64,000 nt of DNA from contig NC_030683.2 in the NCBI RefSeq assembly GCF_000004195.4, forward strand, positions 54,883,358-54,947,357, in the 5' to 3' direction. The notes beneath the pieces are model-generated. The model saw only the letters and a list, made by a program, of their open reading frames with translations, made no database searches and had not been told where the DNA came from. Position 1 is the first letter of the stretch; each line of letters starts with the position of its first letter. This DNA is from Xenopus tropicalis. Lineage: Eukaryota > Chordata > Amphibia > Anura > Pipidae. A program made the translations under genes and the position numbers. Positions 59,601 through 64,000 of the stretch are shown here, piece by piece.

Positions 59601-62600
59601 GTGTTACTGGTCCTTTAACTCTTTATACAGTTGATCTAGGGGCTGGTCTAATTGCTCTGAGAGGCAGAAAGGGTAGCCTTGTCTTTATCCCCTAGCAATT
59701 AGGTAGGTTTTATCAGGACAAAAAAACATTGAACTTATCTTTTCTGTCTCTGCACATTTGCATATTAAAAACCCAGTACAAATCCAAGACTCCTGACTTA
59801 CAGAGATGGACGCATGGGAGTCCAGCTGATACTTTGCAGCAATACCAAAACGTGTGCTGTTATTGCCTGAAGTCCAAGCCAAGTTGACAGCGGTCTCCAT
59901 TTTGTCACTGACTTTTTGATAGATAGAGCCAGCAAATTCTGACCCATCATTACTGTAGTAAAAAAAAGAAAAAAAATTGTATTAGCCAGGCATTAAGTCA
60001 GTCAAAAGTCAGTTGAAGTAATAGATCCACAGGATTAAAGTAGACCCCACGATGCTCCCCTTGACTAGTTTATTTAAAAAGGGTATAGCCACATTAAAAT
60101 TCATGTTGTTCAATAGAAAAATGGTCATTAAAGGAAGTTTCACAAAGTGAAAAAGTGTTTTAAAGTAATTAAAATATAATGTACTGTTGCCCTGCGCTGG
60201 TAACACTGGTGCGTTTGCTTCAGGAACACTACTAGTTTATATAAATACCCTGCTGTGTAGCCATGGGGACAGCCATTCAAGAGCTGAAGGTTGACCTAAA
60301 CCCAACAAAACTTTGTAGAATCTTGAAGGAATATGATCAACACTGTATTTCCCAATTAGGAAAGCCACCTATGTGTTTTAAACCATTATTTTTTTAAGGT
60401 GAACCACCACCTTAAAAATAACACTCCATCTCCTTAATTATGTCAGTAGGAATTGTATGCTCTCCATCACATCATCATGTGGGCCAGTGAGTTCAAGAGT
60501 GCATAGCCACCTTTAGACTGTAGGCTCCACTAAGGCATTTACTGATATTAACATGTCAACACTATAAAGTATATTAGCAATAAAAAGTTCATAATGTAAA
60601 GGTGCAAAATTTGCTATGCACCCAGTCACCTATATGTATTTACTATTCACCTGTTTAAAAGAAAACATTTTATGGGCTGCTATCACCTTCTGCACCTTGG
60701 CAAACGTAGTGCCTTCTTTTATATATTTAATTAAATGCATACTTATGTGTTTCCGAGCCAAAATCTGGTCTGTGTGTGCTGATTAACCTTCTCTCATCTG
60801 TGTTTCTGTGCAGATGGAGAAACTTTTTGTGCCTCAAGTCTTAGGCCAGGGGCACACGGTGGGTCATCTAATTTTCCTCTGGCTAAATTTTTACATCAAT
60901 ATCTGCTCCACACTATTGATCCACTTTCCTCTGCCTAGATAAAAAACAGAGGTGGAGAAAAGTGTATGATCCACTGTGTTTGCACCTGGCCTTAAGCAAT
61001 ATCAGAGCATGTAAAAACCATGGGCTCAGTAGTAGGCTGGATAAGACTTTTTTAACTAAAATGTGTGCAGTCTTTGTTTACCAGCCATGCTAACACATTC
61101 CTGAGTTATTTGAACATGTCGGTACTAGCTTTAAGCAACAATTGTTTACGGTCACAATTTAGTTTTGCTAGCTGTACTTTTTACTTTATGTTACATTCAT
61201 ACTGGCCTTACCTTGGTCTGTTTATGTTTTATGCTAAATTGCATTCCTAGGTAATAAAATAACTAAGTTCTCCGTGTTAGCTTATTTTTATTCTGTAGCC
61301 TTTGTTTTCTAAAGCATTGTAAGACCATGTTTCTTGTTTTAAAGCAGTGCATACTTACCAGTGCTATATAAATGATCACTGATCTAGTTAATCTTATTGC
61401 TATCTAGCAAATTGGAAAATTGGGGTGTTACATATAAATAAACATGCTTTATCAGATGTGAACAAAAGAAAATGCACAAAATAAATTCAACCACTTCCTA
61501 ATTCAGATCTTCGTGAACTTACACATTGGTGTGAAGCTGGAAGTCTCCCGTCTTATAACCAACTGCAAAGTTGTTCTTTGTCAGCTTGGATTTGGCACTG
61601 TCAAAAGTCATCTGATAACCAGCCAGCCACCCTTCGTACCCAACGACAGCTGAACCATGGATGGCAGGGCCCGCAAAATCAAAGTCCACATCACATCCCA
61701 AATTGACATACTCCCGTTTGTAGGCAGCTTTAACTTTACCACTCTTCTTGCTGACAAACAAATTGCATAAGAATATTTAAAAATTCTGTTGTACTCGAGC
61801 ACCATTCATAAAGTTCACATGAAGATATCAGAAGCTTGGTTTTTCACGTGTTCACAGGCTAAAAAACGTTTACACCTGCTCATACATCAAACTGTGTTTG
61901 GAAAAAATTAATTAAGTCGCGCAAAGTAAACCAACATTTTAACATTGTCTTGTCTATTGTCTACTGCATTAAAGCATACTAATCACTTTTACAGGCTTCC
62001 TTTGGTAACTAAAAAGAGGTGTTTACTTATATTGGTTATCAGTTCGTTTTTACTAACTCCGGACTATAGTCTTCAATTGTCTTCCTCTTTTAAAAAGCAT
62101 ACCTACTTTTAAAATCATAGAAATCTATGGTCTTTAGACCAGTCTAGCAACACAGGTAGCAGATGAGCAAAGATCCTAATCTAGCCTTTCACAAATCACA
62201 TAAATAAATGTATTGAGTGTAAACAGGGGTTGTTCTGCAGATGAAAGCTAAGCTAAATTAAGCAACATCTTGAAATTTCTATTACAAGGAAAATATAATT
62301 GGAAATACAGCATTTTGGCCCAATACAAGCAGGTACTCCTTTTTACATTACCATGAATGGCTTTGAATATCTGCATAAACCACTTTATGCAGATAAACCA
62401 CTTAAGGCTTATGTAACTACAGACCCTAAGGTGTAATGGAAGTGGTCTAATAGTGGGCAAAGCAAGAACTGAAACACACATTTAGTCTCTGCATAGCCCA
62501 CTTAAGGCTTATGTGACTTACGTAACTACTCAGCCTAATGTGTTAGGGAAGTGGCCTAATATTATTGGCAAGGCAAGAACCAAAACATACATACAAATCA

Positions 62601-62874
62601 GATGTGTGTACAATCAGATTAACAAAACAAAAAATTGTCCAGCTTTTGCTTTACTCTATACAGGTATAACTTAGAAAAGAATATTTAGCACTGTGTCTGA
62701 TAATTATGAGCACTTTTGTAGAATATATTTAAAGGATTAAACCAAATAAAGTGCTAATTCTTTACATATTTTTGAATTCTTGTTCTTTTCAAGATAAACA
62801 AGTAACAATTAGTTTACTTACCCAGTATTTGGTGAAAATGTTGTGTCGAATGTCAGCTTCAAACCCTTAGCAAT
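53544..62874 (-). CDS. vdac2: vdac2, mitochondrial voltage-dependent anion channel 2 (3' part, five exons)
   Basis: The product is the beta-barrel porin of the mitochondrial outer membrane, which passes metabolites and binds apoptosis regulators in vertebrates. Exons (plus coordinates) are 62822-62874, 61523-61750, 59802-59952, 55261-55318 and 53544-53635, joined with phases 0-2-2-0-1, all with AG acceptors and GT donors. They encode 193 C-terminal residues of a protein normally about 283 long. The eukaryotic porin signature (Y-x2-D ... A-K-V-N-N ... G-V-G-Y) spans the third and fourth of these exons. The C-terminus GLGLELEA fits VDAC2 rather than VDAC1 (usually ending in E-F-Q-A). No stop or frameshift is visible, so the gene appears functional. 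The promoter and first exons lie right of the window. Confidence 0.95.
55261..55318 (-). CDS. vdac2: vdac2 exon, 58 bp
   Basis: Acceptor CTTGCAG, donor G|GTGAG. Encodes [19 protein letters not shown] plus the first base of a glycine codon. The length matches the 58-bp penultimate coding exon known in vertebrate VDAC genes. Confidence 0.96.
55560..57641. mobile_element. 2.1-kb Kolobok/T2-like element with long inverted repeats, in a vdac2 intron
   Basis: Outer ends TTAAAGTGATACTGACACTA and TAGTGTCAGTATCACTTTAA carry TTAA at both edges (55560-55563 and 57638-57641). The inverted similarity extends inward for a few hundred bases (for example CTAAACCTGACTGTTTTCCC near 55890 against its inverse near 57500). 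No transposase is visible. Confidence 0.8.
55585..55820. repeat. MITE fragment nested in the Kolobok-like arm
   Basis: Interrupts the left arm between ACTACTT and AAAAGTTACCTATAGGTC. Ends GATTAATCAGCCCCT, the inverse of the GGGGCTGATT-type terminus seen at 36963. The left terminus is decayed. Confidence 0.5.
57647..57810. repeat. Truncated Harbinger-like MITE
   Basis: Starts AAGGCCCCAACAAGGCTGATTG and includes GTGCCTGCACCC and GGGACATGTAGCCGACAATTG, collinear with one arm of the palindromic MITE at 51005-51332 (GTGCCTGCACCC, GGCACATGTAGCCGATATACG). The second arm is lost. Confidence 0.6.
57980..58311. mobile_element. Harbinger-like MITE, relative of the one at 18594
   Basis: The interior blocks TCGATCGGGCAGGTTATAAAA and GGATAACGATAAAATCTG match TCGATCGGCCAGGTTTAAAAA and TTAACGATAAAATCTG at 18735-18785. 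The ends AGCTAGTCATAAACATACC and GAGTATGGCCAGCT are decayed versions of AGGTGGCCATACACGG and its inverse. Confidence 0.72.
58311..58957. mobile_element. Kolobok/T2-like MITE
   Basis: TTAAAGGACATGTAAAGCC at the left pairs with GGTTTAATATGTCCTTTAA at the right; TTAA at 58311-58314 and 58954-58957. It abuts the preceding Harbinger-like MITE with no spacer. Confidence 0.8.
59071..59618. mobile_element. Kolobok/T2-like MITE
   Basis: TTAAAGGGAAAGTAACACC at the left pairs with GTGTTACTGGTCCTTTAA at the right; TTAA at 59071-59074 and 59615-59618. The interior includes a GC-richer segment (CTTCCGGTTACAATCCGGAAG near 59240 is itself a dyad). Confidence 0.8.
59802..59952 (-). CDS. vdac2: vdac2 exon, 151 bp
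   Basis: Acceptor CTACAG before TAATGATGG, donor TCT|GTAAGT. Encodes [17 protein letters not shown] through [18 protein letters not shown] to QLDSHASIS, beta strands of the C-terminal half. 151 bp equals the usual VDAC exon size. Confidence 0.96.
60392..60415. repeat. T2-like MITE end
   Basis: AAGGTGAACCACCACCTTAA, close to a classic T2-type terminus, in a vdac2 intron. No partner end was identified. Confidence 0.35.
60844..60991. mobile_element. Small Harbinger-like MITE
   Basis: GGCCAGGGGCACACGGTGG at the left pairs imperfectly with CACTGTGTTTGCACCTGGCC at the right; TTA flanks both sides (60841-60843 and 60992-60994). It lies in a vdac2 intron. Confidence 0.72.
61523..61750 (-). CDS. vdac2: vdac2 exon, 228 bp
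   Basis: Acceptor TTTGTCAG before CAAGAAGAG, donor AATGT|GTAAGT. Encodes [20 protein letters not shown], then [20 protein letters not shown] and the strands up to [12 protein letters not shown]. 228 bp equals the usual largest VDAC exon. Confidence 0.97.
62822..62874 (-). CDS. vdac2: vdac2 exon, 53 bp (most upstream in window)
   Basis: Acceptor TTCTTCAG before ATTGCTAAG, donor ACTGG|GTAAGT. Encodes [17 protein letters not shown] plus two bases of a glycine codon; the G-L-K-L-T-F motif is conserved in VDACs. No further upstream exon is recognisable to 64000. Confidence 0.93.
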
Positions 62875-63043
62875 CTGAAGAATTTACACACATTCTACAA
62901 TTAAGGTCTGGTACGTGGCTTTTCCCCACAATATTAATAAACAGTATTGTAATGCAGAGTATAGCACATATGTATAATTACAGGAAATAACCCCAATCTC
63001 AAGTTCATAAATATACACCAATTTAATTCAGCTTTATATTACT

Positions 63044-63380
63044 TAAAGGAGAAGGAATGGTCTAATCACTGGGAGTTCCAAAATGTTAGGCACTCCCTAG
63101 TCACTGTGATTACTTACCTAATACCCTGGGTCAGGTGCTCCTGTTAGCAGAAAACAGCACCAGCCAAGGGTACCTGTGACCAAGCGATCCTCTTCCTTCT
63201 GCCATCTTTGCACTGCTTGCTCATGCACAATAGAGAGAAAAGAAAACTTGAACAAGAAAGTTTGCTTTTTCACACTACTGTGCTTGCACCCGGTATTCCG
63301 AACATAGATGAGTGAAGGAAGAGGATCGTTTGGTCACATGAAATGAAAGTAATTAGTCCCCTGTATATACAGTTAGTATA
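63044..63380. repeat. Kolobok/T2-like MITE, left end
   Basis: Starts TTAAAGGAGAAGGAATGG after 'tatattac' and contains internal dyads (GGAAGAGGATCG inverse near 63187 and 63318). The right terminus is not found. Confidence 0.4.
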
Positions 63381-63715
63381 GACAATTAGTAGAGGGCTCC
63401 CAGGTTCCCCTTATCCAGCAAAAGGATGTACAATTGACATTTTGGTAACAGTCTTCTAAATGGAGCTGCTTAATTTCATGTTAAAGGCGTTGAGGCTTTG
63501 CAACCATCAGTATGCGACTGAATTCTTTTAAATTCATATCTGACCCTTTTGCAGGAAAGAAGCTCTTTAGAAGCATTGAATACTACTAGTGATGAGTGAA
63601 TCTGTACTGTTTTGCTATTTAATTATAGAGGATTATATATAAAATAGAGGAAAAGAGTGGAACCGCACTCACGGGTCTTATATGACACAAAAAAAGGTTT
63701 ATTAAAGATATACTA

Positions 63716-63752
63716 ATGTTTCAGCTAGCCAGTCTAGCCTTTCTCAAAGTAT
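63716..63752 (-). ncRNA. Hammerhead-ribozyme-like remnant at second Penelope locus
   Basis: The minus strand gives TTTGAGAAAGGCTAG, a short loop, CTAGCTGAAACAT: a core box, stem II of six pairs (one G-U), then GAAAC. The core box reads TTGAGAA against CUGANGA, with the same two positions changed as at 41247-41256. It is next to a Penelope coding fragment but on the opposite strand. Confidence 0.4.
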
Positions 63753-63834
63753 TGTATAGTTGGAGTGTAAGTGGTAAGAAATGTCAGTCTCTGTCTTCGG
63801 GCAGGTTACCTGTTCAGTTTATCATCTGCATTCT

Positions 63835-64000
63835 GGAAAAGCGATTTCCATCAAAAATTGTGCGACTTGCACTACTAAATTTATTGTACCAACCATTAAA
63901 TGTCTGTGTGGTTTAGTTTACGTGGGCAAAATGGTCACCAATTTTCGTGACAGAATGGCGAAGCATTGCTCGGCCATTTGGACTGTGTTAGACACTGATA
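63835..64000 (+). pseudogene. Penelope GIY-YIG endonuclease fragment at window edge
   Basis: The plus-strand frame reads [20 protein letters not shown] then [20 protein letters not shown]: a C-x-C pair followed by the GIY-YIG core (L-V-Y-V-G-K) and the R-x-x-x-H block. The Penelope subfamily differs from the one at 46 kb. It runs off the right edge and lies antisense in a vdac2 intron. Confidence 0.72.

Noticed and set aside
62875..64000. A further upstream vdac2 exon in the last 1.1 kb
   Set aside because: No minus-strand stretch resembling the preceding VDAC segment was found; the region holds repeat ends and a Penelope fragment.

Overview
The window looks like nuclear DNA from a vertebrate, most probably an anuran of the Xenopus type. 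The evidence is an intron-containing vdac2 gene, plus a transposon mix typical of frog genomes: TTAA-flanked Kolobok/T2-like MITEs, piggyBac-like ends, Penelope-like elements, Tx1/L1-like LINEs, Harbinger-like MITEs and a chromodomain Ty3/gypsy element. The species is an inference; no search was run.

The only host gene recognised is the 3' part of vdac2 (mitochondrial outer-membrane voltage-dependent anion channel 2). It lies on the minus strand at 53544-62874 as five coding exons with correct splice sites and phases, encoding the C-terminal 193 residues plus stop. The upstream exons lie beyond the right edge. Its largest intron (55319-59801) is filled by a row of MITEs.

The remaining ~53 kb is a dense transposon graveyard. 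1-440: CR1/L2-type LINE relic. 1837-5972: young LTR retroelement with an intact gag-like ORF and no pol. 9400-9735, 14147-17180, 18155-20690, 22940-23130, 30035-36603 and 36665-36960: one family of satellite-bearing piggyBac-like elements. The 30-36.6 kb copy is complete from TTAA to TTAA and carries two homogenised ~395-bp tandem arrays. 11170-12410: Penelope RT relic. 18538-20542: Tc1 element with a Harbinger-like MITE nested in its inverted repeat. 20862-21835 and 23200-27045: Tx1/L1-like LINEs. 27046-28380: gypsy relic. 40566-48950: head-to-head Penelope composite with 0.63-kb inverted outer arms, split by a chromovirus (41812-46654, TSD CCTAT). 49230-50230: another Penelope relic. 50530-52700: LINE relic carrying a 328-bp palindrome and a Tc1 fragment.

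The most interesting structures are the piggyBac-like element that carries satellite DNA, the gag-only LTR element with near-identical LTRs, and the Penelope composite in which one copy lost its RT catalytic motif while the inverted partner kept it, together with hammerhead-ribozyme-like remnants at two Penelope loci.
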